Below, piece by piece: positions 9,792-18,415 of a stretch of DNA of 64,000 bases. Every line of letters starts with the position of its first letter. The first letter of the stretch is position 1. Source of the stretch: Acidimicrobiaceae bacterium (lineage in GTDB: Bacteria > Actinomycetota > Acidimicrobiia > Acidimicrobiales > Ilumatobacteraceae). The stretch is from NCBI GenBank assembly GCA_947450115.1, contig CANFUE010000004.1, positions 1 to 64,000 on the forward strand. The letters are read 5' to 3'. The position numbers and the translations under genes were made by a program. Under the pieces are notes generated by a model that did no database searches, was not told where the DNA came from, and worked only from the letters and a program-made list of their open reading frames with translations.

Positions 9792-11150
9792 TTACAGCTC
9801 TGCAGACCAGTCGCGGGTTTCAAGAATTTCTTTTGCACGCGAGAGGAAGCCAGCTGCGTATGCACCGTCGAAAGCGCGGTGATCCCAGCTCATTGCCAGC
9901 TTGCCCACCGGATGAATAGCAATACTTTCGCCACCATCTGGCAAATTCACCACCACTGGCTTACGCACAATGGCATCGGTAGAAATAATGCCAACTTGTG
10001 GTTGGTTAATAACGGCCATGGTGAGAACTGAACCTGCTGAACCATTGTTTGACAGGGTGAATGTTCCACCTTGAATTTCATCGGGTGACAACTTGCGTGC
10101 CTTTGCACGTGCGCCAAGATCGCTAATTTCACGAGCCAAAGCACGCAAACGCTTTGATTCGGCATCACGTACTACCGGCACCAACAGACCCTGGTAATCG
10201 AGGTCTACTGCAATGCCAAGGTCGACATATTGGTGAACAACGAGTTCATTGCCATCGAGTGAAGCATTGAGATGCGGGAACTCAACAAGAGCATCAACAA
10301 CTGCGCGTGAGATGAAAGGAAGATACGTGAGGCTGAAGCCTTCTGTTTTCTTCCATTCATTTTTTACACGTGAACGCACAACGTCGACATTTGCGTAGTC
10401 AACTTCAACCACGCTGAAGGTATGTGGGCTCACTGCCTTCGACATAATCATGTGCTCACCGGTGAGCTTGCGAATTTTCGACAACTTGATGCGCTTCTCA
10501 CGCTCGTTGCTGTCGCCAGCAGGTGCAGCTTTTGCCACAGCAGCAGGCTTTGCCGCAGCAGGTGCTGGAGCTGGCGCAGGAGCAGGAGCAGCGGCTGGCG
10601 CTGGAGCAGCAGCTGGGGCCGACTTGCCGGCTTGAGCATCGATGAGTGCCAACACGTCTTCACGTGTGATGCGCCCACCAGGTCCTGTACCCGCAATTTT
10701 TGCTGCATCGAGATTGTTTTCTGAAATGAGACGACGCACGACTGGCGACAACAATGGCGCATCGCCGGCACTGGGGGCAGCAGCAACCACAACCGTTGGT
10801 GCAGGAGCGGGTGCAGGCGCTGGAGCTGGGGCAGGTGCGGGTGCTGGCGCTGGTGCTGGAGCAGCAGCAGGCTCAGGTGTTGGTGCTGCAACAGGGGCTG
10901 GCGCAGGTGCGGCACCGGCATCGCCCACAACGGCAATGACTGCTCCAACAGGAACAGTGTCGCCTTCTTTTGCACGCACTTCTGTAAGAACACCCGATAC
11001 AGGCGAAGGGACTTCAGTATCGACCTTGTCGGTGGATACTTCGAAAAGTGGTTCATCGGCAGCAACGGCATCGCCCACTTTTTTGAACCACTTCGTAATG
11101 GTTCCTTCTGTCACTGTTTCGCCAAGTTGTGGAAGCTTCACTTCAGCCAT
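9792..11150 (-). CDS. sucB: 2-oxo acid dehydrogenase E2 (dihydrolipoamide acyltransferase), single lipoyl domain with long Ala-Pro linkers
   Basis: N-terminal lipoyl domain FEVSTDKVDTEVPSPVSG, peripheral-subunit-binding domain SPVVRRLISENNLDAAKIAGTGPGGRITREDV, catalytic HPVGKLAMSWDHRAFDGAYAAGFL. Pyruvate versus 2-oxoglutarate specificity not resolvable by eye. Confidence 0.93.
   Translation of the reverse strand: MAEVKLPQLGETVTEGTITKWFKKVGDAVAADEPLFEVSTDKVDTEVPSPVSGVLTEVRAKEGDTVPVGAVIAVVGDAGAAPAPAPVAAPTPEPAAAPAPAPAPAPAPAPAPAPAPAPTVVVAAAPSAGDAPLLSPVVRRLISENNLDAAKIAGTGPGGRITREDVLALIDAQAGKSAPAAAPAPAAAPAPAPAPAPAAAKPAAVAKAAPAGDSNEREKRIKLSKIRKLTGEHMIMSKAVSPHTFSVVEVDYANVDVVRSRVKNEWKKTEGFSLTYLPFISRAVVDALVEFPHLNASLDGNELVVHQYVDLGIAVDLDYQGLLVPVVRDAESKRLRALAREISDLGARAKARKLSPDEIQGGTFTLSNNGSAGSVLTMAVINQPQVGIISTDAIVRKPVVVNLPDGGESIAIHPVGKLAMSWDHRAFDGAYAAGFLSRAKEILETRDWSAEL
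10521..10637. repeat. Low-complexity tract encoding the second Ala-Pro linker of E2
   Basis: AGKSAPAAAPAPAAAPAPAPAPAPAAAKPAAVAKAAPAG. Confidence 0.85.
10779..10916. repeat. Low-complexity tract encoding the first Ala-Pro linker of E2
   Basis: Protein segment AGAAPAPAPVAAPTPEPAAAPAPAPAPAPAPAPAPAPAPAPTVVVAAAP; GC-rich near-repetitive hexamers on DNA. Confidence 0.85.
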
Positions 11151-11203
11151 GTCGCTGTGTCCTTAATGTATTGAGGTGTTCTAAAAAATAATGAGAAAAG
11201 GTA

Positions 11204-12604
11204 TTACGCGTTAATGCTACGCCCGGTCATGGAGAGCATCGTTTCACCAAACAATTCACTCAAACTTGGGTGAGGTTGGATGAACTCGGCGACTTCTGCC
11301 ACCGTTGCTTCCCAGTTGACGGCCAAGTAACCACCAGAGAGTTGCTCGGTGACCCATGGGCCAACCATCTGCACACCAAGAACCTGACCAGCAGTTCCGT
11401 CAGCATTCTTTTTAGCAATTACTTTCACGAGCCCGTCGGTGTCGCCAATAATCATGGCGCGACTGTTGGCGCGGAACTGGTGCTTACCTACAACTACGTC
11501 GTAGCCAGCTGCTTTTGCACTGTCTTCACTATGGCCAGCCCAAGCAACTTCAGGGTGACAATAAATTGCCCACGGCACACGGTCGTAGTTCACTGGCGCA
11601 ACAGGCTCGCCAAGAATGCGCTTCACCGCAAGAATTGCTTCTGCGTAGGCAACGTGTGCGAGTTGTGGCGTATTGATGATGTCGCCTACCGCATACACAC
11701 CAGGTTCAGCGGTGGTGCAGTACTCGTCGACTTCAATGAAGCCACGCTCGCTGAGTTTGACGGCAGTTCCTTGTAGGCCGAGTAGTTCAGCAGATGGACG
11801 ACGTCCAACTGACACCACAACTGCATCGACTTCAAGAGTTTCACCTTCTCCGAAGGAAACAACGGTTCCACCAGAACCATTGAGCGCGTGACCCTTGACA
11901 GCAACACCAGTTTTGATGTCGATGTTCTTTTTCTTAAAGCTCTTCACCACAACATTGGCAAGGTCGGCATCGAGACCAGGAAGAATTTTTGGCAAGCCCT
12001 CAAGAATGGTGACGGTGCTGCCCAAATCGGCGAATGTTGAAGCAAATTCACAACCAATGGCTCCACCACCAATAACGGCAACGCGTGCAGGCAAAGTACT
12101 GAGCATCAATACTTCATCTGAAGTCATGATGGGGCCGCCAACTTCGAAACCGGGAATGGTGCGCGGAACTGAGCCTGCAGCAAGGATGACATTTTTTCCT
12201 TGTACCTGCTGTGTGCTTCCATCGGCTGCAGTAACGGTGACTGTCTTGTTTGCGCCAAGTGAACCAACGCCCAAGAGGTAGGTCACTTTTTTCGATTTGG
12301 TTAAACCAGTAAGACCTTTCACCAAACCATCAACAATTTTCTGCTTACGAGCTTGAGTAATAGAAAAGTCGACACCGTTTTGAGTGGAGTTCACACCGAA
12401 CTCTGCAGAATGCAAAACGTGGCGGTTGACCGCTGCTGTTTCTAAGAATGCTTTTGCGGGAATACACCCACGGTTCAAGCATGTTCCGCCGATGGTGTCT
12501 TTTTCCACCAGCGCCACCGACAAACCTGCCGACGCCCCATAGAACGCCGCGGCGTATCCGCCGGGTCCACCACCAATTACAACAAGGTCATATGTTTCAG
12601 CCAT
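11204..12604 (-). CDS. lpdA: Dihydrolipoyl dehydrogenase (E3)
   Basis: YDLVVIGGGPGGYAAAFYGASAGLSVALVEKDTIGGTCLNRGCIPAKAFLETA; C-terminal HPSLSE active-site region. Confidence 0.97.
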   Translation of the reverse strand: MAETYDLVVIGGGPGGYAAAFYGASAGLSVALVEKDTIGGTCLNRGCIPAKAFLETAAVNRHVLHSAEFGVNSTQNGVDFSITQARKQKIVDGLVKGLTGLTKSKKVTYLLGVGSLGANKTVTVTAADGSTQQVQGKNVILAAGSVPRTIPGFEVGGPIMTSDEVLMLSTLPARVAVIGGGAIGCEFASTFADLGSTVTILEGLPKILPGLDADLANVVVKSFKKKNIDIKTGVAVKGHALNGSGGTVVSFGEGETLEVDAVVVSVGRRPSAELLGLQGTAVKLSERGFIEVDEYCTTAEPGVYAVGDIINTPQLAHVAYAEAILAVKRILGEPVAPVNYDRVPWAIYCHPEVAWAGHSEDSAKAAGYDVVVGKHQFRANSRAMIIGDTDGLVKVIAKKNADGTAGQVLGVQMVGPWVTEQLSGGYLAVNWEATVAEVAEFIQPHPSLSELFGETMLSMTGRSINA

Positions 12605-12625
12605 AGCAAGACAACCGTAACCGAA

Positions 12626-13054
12626 TTACCCCTCGGTACCCCACTGCTGTTGAGCCCCAGCCCGCAAGTAGGCCACGGTGGGGGTTGCTTTGGTGGGGTC
12701 GAAGCGCACCGTGCAGCGCACTTCGGCAGTTACAGAAACCTCTTGGCAGGCATCGGGTGCGGTCTGTTGTGTGAGGGGCGTGAACACCCTGCCCTCGGCC
12801 AGCATCCGCCACCCTTCAAAAGCCCCCTTGGCTATTGCGACGCCGCGCATGGTAACCGTGACCAATGTCGCGTCGGTAGTTTTTTGTACTGACTGCACCG
12901 CAACGGTCATGTCGCCCAAAGTTGCCGGCGTTCCCCACGCCAGCACCTCGACGCGCGGGTTATCGGTGGCTACCTGAAGCAATTTGAAACCACCGGCAAG
13001 CACAATTGCGATGCCGCAGACCAATGCAGTGAGAACGAGTTTGCGGGTGCTCAT
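12626..13054 (-). CDS. Small exported/membrane-anchored hypothetical protein
   Basis: N-terminal signal/anchor MSTRKLVLTALVCGIAIVLAGGFKLL followed by a beta-rich-looking domain. Confidence 0.6.
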   Translation of the reverse strand: MSTRKLVLTALVCGIAIVLAGGFKLLQVATDNPRVEVLAWGTPATLGDMTVAVQSVQKTTDATLVTVTMRGVAIAKGAFEGWRMLAEGRVFTPLTQQTAPDACQEVSVTAEVRCTVRFDPTKATPTVAYLRAGAQQQWGTEG

Positions 13055-13127
13055 GGGTTGACATCCTACGGCACTTCATTCCTCGCTCCATAACGCCACT
13101 AGTTGCGAAGAGGCATACTCTGTATTC

Positions 13128-14024
13128 ATGCGTATTGCTGTTACTGGTTCCACTGGCCTTATTGGAAAAGCACTTCTTTCTCATCTCCACGACAACGGAC
13201 ACGACATCGTTGCACTTGTGCGACGTGCGCCTCAATCGCCAGCAGAAATTCAGTGGGACCCAACACGTGGCACACTTGATGCGAAAGATCTTGAAGGTGT
13301 GCAGGGTGTGGTGCACCTGGCTGGCACAGGCATTGGCGACAAGCGTTGGACCGATTCATACAAGAAGGAAATTCTGGAAAGCCGCACAAAGAGCACTGCA
13401 CTCCTCGCAACGCGCCTCACAGAACTACAACAGCAACCAACAGTTTTTCTTTCGGGTTCCGCCATTGGCATTTACGGACCGCGCGACAGTGAAGTACTTG
13501 GTGAAGACGCAACACACGGCAACACGTTTCTCGCCAATGTGTGTGAAGAATGGGAAAACGCAGCAAGTCCTGCAGTTGCTGTCGGCATTCGCACTGCATT
13601 TTTGCGCACCGGAATTGTGCTGAGCCCCAAAGGTGGAGCACTGAAGAAACAACTTCCGCTCTTCAAAATAGGTGCAGGCGGAAAATTCGGTAATGGCAAA
13701 CAGTGGCAGAGTTGGATTTCCATTACCGATGAAGTGCGTGCCATTACACATTTACTGACGAGCACACTTGCCGGGCCAGTGAATCTCACTGCTCCTACAC
13801 CAGTGACCAATGCTGAGTTCACCAAAACATTGGCGAAAGTGCTTCACAAACCTGCCTTTATGGCAATTCCCCCTGTTGGTCCAAAACTTTTACTCGGCTC
13901 TGAACTTGCCGATGCATTGCTCTTCACCGGCCAGCGCGTTGTTCCGAATGCATTGCTTGCCGATGGCTTTCGCTTTTCGCACAGCACGTTGGAAGAAGCT
14001 CTGCGCAACTTGTTGCTCTCGTAA
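13128..14024 (+). CDS. TIGR01777-type NAD-dependent epimerase (YfcH/SulA-like)
   Basis: MRIAVTGSTGLIGKALLSHLHDNGHDIVALVRR; VVHLAGTGIGDKRWTDSYKKEILESR. Confidence 0.93.
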   Translation: MRIAVTGSTGLIGKALLSHLHDNGHDIVALVRRAPQSPAEIQWDPTRGTLDAKDLEGVQGVVHLAGTGIGDKRWTDSYKKEILESRTKSTALLATRLTELQQQPTVFLSGSAIGIYGPRDSEVLGEDATHGNTFLANVCEEWENAASPAVAVGIRTAFLRTGIVLSPKGGALKKQLPLFKIGAGGKFGNGKQWQSWISITDEVRAITHLLTSTLAGPVNLTAPTPVTNAEFTKTLAKVLHKPAFMAIPPVGPKLLLGSELADALLFTGQRVVPNALLADGFRFSHSTLEEALRNLLLS

Positions 14025-14033
14025 TCTCCGCCT

Positions 14034-15296
14034 ATGACCTCTGAACATTCCGAGCAGCGCCCCGACCTCGACGTCATCATTGTTGGTGCCGGACTCGCGG
14101 GGATGTCGTGCGCGAAGCACTTGCAACGTGCTGGCAAAAACGTGGCAATTTATGAAGCAAGCGATGGAGTGGGTGGGCGCGTTCGCACCGATGAACTAGA
14201 TGGATATCTGCTCGACAGAGGCTTTCAAGTACTGCTCACTGCGTACCCTGAAATTGAGACCGAAGTAGACCTTGCCGCGCTCGACATGAAGTACTTCTCA
14301 CCAGGTGCTCTGGTACGCGTAGGCAGCAAGAATCATGTTGTGGGCGACCCACTGCGCGAACCATCAACACTTTTCTCTACAACGTTTGCCCCCATTGGAA
14401 ACGTGTTCGACAAAGTACGCATTGCGGCCTTGCGGTGGAAACTCATGCGTGGCCCTGCGCGCCGACTACTCCAGGGCCAAGATATGTCGACCGCCAAGGC
14501 GCTACGCGAACAAGGTTTTTCACAGCGCATGGTGAGTACTTTCTTCACTCCACTCGTGGGTGGAATACAACTTGACCCCGATTTGTCTACATCACGGCGC
14601 ATGTTTGACATTATTTTCCGCACGCTCAGCAGCGGAGAAACAGGGGTTCCTGCCCGTGGCATGGGCGAGCTGAGCAATTACCTCGCGGCTCAACTACTGA
14701 ACGGCACTGTGCACCTACAGTCACCCGTCAGCGAAGTAACAAGTACATCTGTCACCTTGCATAATGGTGAGAAAGTCCATGCTCGCAGCGTGGTGGTCGC
14801 CGCTGAAGGACCTGCTGCATCGGAACTCTTGAATCTTCCAACAGTTGCATCACGTTCCGTGAGCTGTGTCTATTTTTCTGCCGACACCGCTCCTACTCAG
14901 GAAAAACTCATTGCGTTAGATGGTTCGCACAGTGGCCCAGTACTCAACATGGCGGTCATGAGCAATATTTCACCGCACTACGCACCACAAGGGAAACACC
15001 TCATTGCCGCCGCATGCCCTGGAATGACCGCAGAGTCAGAGCCAGAACTACTGAGCAAAGTGACGCAACAGCTTCTGGAGTGGTGGGGGCCACAAGTAAA
15101 TACTTGGAAACACTTGCGCACCTACAGCATTGTTCATGGGCAACCCGACCAATCACCTCCGTTCGCCCCAAAAAAACCAGTAACTCTTGCCAACAAAGTT
15201 TTTGTCTGTGGCGATCACCGCGATACCGGCTCAATACAAGGAGCAATGTACTCAGGTAGACGCTGCGCGGTTTCTGTGCTCAAATGCTTGGCATGA
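14034..15296 (+). CDS. FAD-dependent amine oxidase / phytoene-desaturase-like oxidoreductase
   Basis: DVIIVGAGLAGMSCAKHLQRAGKNVAIYEASDGVGGRVRTDELDGYLLDRGFQVLLTAYPE; VFVCGDHRDTGSIQGAMYSGRRCA. Confidence 0.9.
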   Translation: MTSEHSEQRPDLDVIIVGAGLAGMSCAKHLQRAGKNVAIYEASDGVGGRVRTDELDGYLLDRGFQVLLTAYPEIETEVDLAALDMKYFSPGALVRVGSKNHVVGDPLREPSTLFSTTFAPIGNVFDKVRIAALRWKLMRGPARRLLQGQDMSTAKALREQGFSQRMVSTFFTPLVGGIQLDPDLSTSRRMFDIIFRTLSSGETGVPARGMGELSNYLAAQLLNGTVHLQSPVSEVTSTSVTLHNGEKVHARSVVVAAEGPAASELLNLPTVASRSVSCVYFSADTAPTQEKLIALDGSHSGPVLNMAVMSNISPHYAPQGKHLIAAACPGMTAESEPELLSKVTQQLLEWWGPQVNTWKHLRTYSIVHGQPDQSPPFAPKKPVTLANKVFVCGDHRDTGSIQGAMYSGRRCAVSVLKCLA

Positions 15297-15766
15297 GCAA
15301 TTTCTTTCTTGAGAGCACACACGACAGCAGCGGAAAAATTGCGCGGGTGAGCGCAGTCATTAGTGCAAGCCCACAAGATATTTTTGCACTGCTTGCTGAC
15401 CCTGCTCAGCACGCAACCATTGATGGTTCAGGAAGTGTGAAGTCAGCTCGCGATGAACACCCAGCGAGACTTGAACTCGGAACAAAATTTGGCATGGAGA
15501 TGAAAGTAGGCGTTCCCTACAAAATCACCAACGAAGTAGTGGAGTTCATTGAAGGCGAACGTATTGCTTGGCGTCACTTCGGCGGACACATTTGGCGTTA
15601 CATCTTGGTTGCCGATGGTGCCAACACCTGCGTTACCGAAGAGTTCGACTACGCCCACGCCAAGTCGCCATTTTTTCTCAAACTGATGGGCTACCCCGAT
15701 AAAAATCGCAAGTCGATGGAAAAGACTCTGGAACGGATGCAGAAGTATTTCACCACTCCCCGGTAG
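15293..15766 (+). CDS. SRPBCC/polyketide-cyclase-like family protein
   Basis: VSAVISASPQDIFALLADPAQHATIDGSGSV; START-like fold pattern. ATGA overlap with the upstream gene. Confidence 0.8.
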   Translation: MSNFFLESTHDSSGKIARVSAVISASPQDIFALLADPAQHATIDGSGSVKSARDEHPARLELGTKFGMEMKVGVPYKITNEVVEFIEGERIAWRHFGGHIWRYILVADGANTCVTEEFDYAHAKSPFFLKLMGYPDKNRKSMEKTLERMQKYFTTPR

Positions 15767-15781
15767 GAAAAATGAAATAGT

Positions 15782-16954
15782 GTGAGCAAGGTGAGCACCA
15801 ACATCAGCCTTCCCCTCGGGTTTCATTCATATGTCGCCAACATTGGGGTCAAAGACAACTCGCAAGATTTCACGCTCGTTGTAGCCGATGCTTCATGTGC
15901 CTCCGCAGGAGTGTTCACACAAAGTCGTTTTGCTGGCCCCAGCGTCACCGTCAGCCAAACTCATCTCAAAAATCTTGAAGCTCGCGCCATTGTTGTCATT
16001 AGCAAAAATGCAAACGTTGCCAATGGCCCCGATGGTTTAAGCGATGCGCTCGAAGTAGTGCAAGGTGTCGCCAAGGTCCTGAACTGCGACCCTCACGACG
16101 TACTCATTGCCTCTACCGGCGTCATTGGTCGCCGCTACCCCATTGAACGTATTCGTGCTGGCTTGGCAGCCATACCTACAGCAATTACTGGCAACGATGC
16201 AGTAGCTGTTGCACTAGGAATTATGACCACCGATACGGTGCACAAAATTGCAGAGGCCTCTATTGCCGGAAGCAACGCACGCATTGTTGGTGTTGCCAAG
16301 GGGGTAGGAATGATTGAGCCCAATATGGCAACACTCATCACCATGCTGTTTACCGATGCCGATGTGCCAAAAGAAGAGCTCAATGTCATCTTTCGACGCG
16401 TGATGAACAAAACCTTCAACTGCGTGTCGGTCGATACCGACACTTCTACCAGCGATACCGCAACCATCATGGCCAGCGGTGCCAGCGGTGCAGTTGACAA
16501 CACTGCGTTTGAAAATGCTCTTTACGCAGTGGCTTTATCGCTCACTAAACAAGTTGCCCGCGACGGCGAAGGCGCAGAAACACTCATTGAAGTACGTGTG
16601 GATTCCGCCGCAACCGATGAACAAGCAAAACGTGTTGCAAAAGCAATTGTTAATTCACCACTCGTCAAAACTGCTGTACACGGCGCAGACCCCAACTGGG
16701 GCCGCGTTGCCATGGCCGTGGGTAAGTGCAACGACACGAATATTAATCAAGACAACGTCGTCATTCGCTTTGGCGCACAAGAGGTGTACCCACACCCTGT
16801 TTCAGAAAGTGGTCTTGCGCAGTTGAGCGAGTACATGAAGGGCAGCGATGTTCTCATTCATGTTTCACTCAACAACGGCTCAAGTTCCGCAACAGTGTGG
16901 GGATGCGACCTCACCGATGGCTACGTGCGCATTAACGCCGACTACACCACCTAG
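15782..16954 (+). CDS. argJ: Bifunctional glutamate N-acetyltransferase/amino-acid acetyltransferase ArgJ
   Basis: GVIGRRYPIERIRAGL, GVGMIEPNMATLITMLFTDA with the autocleavage Thr, HGADPNWGRVAMAVG. Confidence 0.95.
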   Translation: MSKVSTNISLPLGFHSYVANIGVKDNSQDFTLVVADASCASAGVFTQSRFAGPSVTVSQTHLKNLEARAIVVISKNANVANGPDGLSDALEVVQGVAKVLNCDPHDVLIASTGVIGRRYPIERIRAGLAAIPTAITGNDAVAVALGIMTTDTVHKIAEASIAGSNARIVGVAKGVGMIEPNMATLITMLFTDADVPKEELNVIFRRVMNKTFNCVSVDTDTSTSDTATIMASGASGAVDNTAFENALYAVALSLTKQVARDGEGAETLIEVRVDSAATDEQAKRVAKAIVNSPLVKTAVHGADPNWGRVAMAVGKCNDTNINQDNVVIRFGAQEVYPHPVSESGLAQLSEYMKGSDVLIHVSLNNGSSSATVWGCDLTDGYVRINADYTT

Positions 16955-16966
16955 ATCACACAAATG

Positions 16967-17000
16967 AAAAGACCCCCGAGCATCTGCCCAGGGGTCTTTT
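16967..17000. terminator. Bidirectional intrinsic terminator between argJ and the SDR gene
   Basis: Perfect 10-bp inverted repeat AAAAGACCCC (16967-16976) / GGGGTCTTTT (16991-17000), 14-nt loop, A/T tracts on both sides. Confidence 0.88.
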
Positions 17001-17016
17001 ACAAATACCGAGTGAA

Positions 17017-17793
17017 TTATTTAGGTGGCATACGAATGCCACCGTCTACACGAATGCTCTCTGCGTTCATGTAGCTATTGGTAATGCATTCAATGACCAT
17101 TGAAGCGAGTTCTTCTGGGGCGCCGAGGCGCTGTGGGAAGAGCACACCTTTTTGCAAGTTTGCTTTGAAAGCTTCGCTGTTTTCACCATCACCGTAAATA
17201 GGTGTGTCGATGAGGCCCGGTGCCACTGTGTTCACGCGAACACCAATAGCTGCAAGGTCACGAGCAATAGGAAGTGTCATTCCTACAATGCCACCTTTTG
17301 ATGCGGAGTATGAGGCCTGACCAATTTGTCCGTCGAATGCTGCAACTGATGCGATGTTCACAATTGCACCGCGCTCACCATGTTCAAGTGGCTCAGTAAC
17401 ACTCATGGCAGTTGCTGCCAAACGAATACAGTCGAAAGAACCAATGAGGTTGATGGCAATTACTTTTTTAAATACATCGAGGTTGGCTGCTGAGTCGTAC
17501 GAACCATCTTTACCAACGGTGCGTTGTGCCCAACCAATGCCAGCAGAGTTCACAAGTACGCGAAGTGGGCCCATGGACTTTGCCATCTCCACTGCGTTGA
17601 TGATGTCTTCAGTCTTTGTGACATCAACCTTGCAAAATGCTCCCCCAATTTCTTTTGCTAATTCTTGTCCCTTGTCTTCTTGAAGGTCGGCTACGACGAC
17701 CTTCGCGCCACGCTTGGCGAGAAGACGGGCTGAGGCGGCACCAATTCCTGATGCTCCACCGGTCACTATTGCGCTTGCTCCTGAAATGTCCAT
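17017..17793 (-). CDS. SDR family oxidoreductase (3-hydroxyacyl-CoA dehydrogenase type-2-like)
   Basis: SAIVTGGASGIGAASARLLAKRGAKVVVADLQ; QASYSASKGGIVGMTLPIARDLAAIGVRVNTVAPGLIDTP. Confidence 0.93.
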   Translation of the reverse strand: MDISGASAIVTGGASGIGAASARLLAKRGAKVVVADLQEDKGQELAKEIGGAFCKVDVTKTEDIINAVEMAKSMGPLRVLVNSAGIGWAQRTVGKDGSYDSAANLDVFKKVIAINLIGSFDCIRLAATAMSVTEPLEHGERGAIVNIASVAAFDGQIGQASYSASKGGIVGMTLPIARDLAAIGVRVNTVAPGLIDTPIYGDGENSEAFKANLQKGVLFPQRLGAPEELASMVIECITNSYMNAESIRVDGGIRMPPK

Positions 17794-17802
17794 GGTGCGA
17801 GG

Positions 17803-18348
17803 CTATGCCGACGCAGCAGCAACTGCCAAAGCGTCGACCAAATCATTCATGGGTTCCCCAGAATGACCCTTCACCCAGGTGAAAAAGGTCTTTTCTGGCC
17901 CACGTTTCACCACCTCGGCGAGTAATTGCTCCCAGAGGTCTTGGTTTGCCACGGCCTGGCGTTGGGAGTTCTTCCAGCCTCGAGTGAGCCAACCCTGCCA
18001 CCATTTGTCGGTAAAGCACTTCACCACATAGATGCTATCGGAGCGCACTTCCACCACGCCGTTGATGTGGTGCAAAGAACGCAGGGCATCAATCACGGCG
18101 TACAACTCCATGCGCTGGTTGGTGCTTGGCTTTTCGGCCCCTGAGCCGTTAGGCACACCAGACGGTGAGATTGCCCATGCCCAGCCGCCGGGCCCTGGGT
18201 TTCCCGAGCATGCGCCATCGGTATAGACCACGGTGGCATTTTCTGGCACCCTGCTCGCCAAAGGCGTTGCCCGCAGCGCGTTCAACAGTTCCTTTGTGTT
18301 CATTGCAGAGGCACCAAAACCTAAATCAAGTTCCGTTGGAGTATCCAT
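17803..18348 (-). CDS. rnhA: Ribonuclease HI
   Basis: VVYTDGACSGNPGPGGWAW, NQRMELYAVIDAL, VRSDSIYVVKCFTDKWWQGWLTRGWKNS, FTWVKGHSGEPMNDLVDALA. Confidence 0.96.
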   Translation of the reverse strand: MDTPTELDLGFGASAMNTKELLNALRATPLASRVPENATVVYTDGACSGNPGPGGWAWAISPSGVPNGSGAEKPSTNQRMELYAVIDALRSLHHINGVVEVRSDSIYVVKCFTDKWWQGWLTRGWKNSQRQAVANQDLWEQLLAEVVKRGPEKTFFTWVKGHSGEPMNDLVDALAVAAASA

Positions 18349-18415
18349 TGATATAGATCATTACCTATTTCTGCTCTAACGCTCGGTATCACGCTTCGCC
18401 TGCGAGAATAGACAC

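Noticed and set aside
10642-11166. Plus-strand 174-aa GAGAGAGAG-rich ORF opposite E2, and similar frames at 10448..11071 (-) and 10754..10939 (+)
   Set aside because: Shadow translations of the Ala-Pro linker low-complexity DNA of the E2 gene; no start context or independent support.
18349-18415. Possible riboswitch/attenuator in the rnhA-aceE divergent spacer
   Set aside because: Only 67 bp, no recognisable conserved riboswitch core or terminator.
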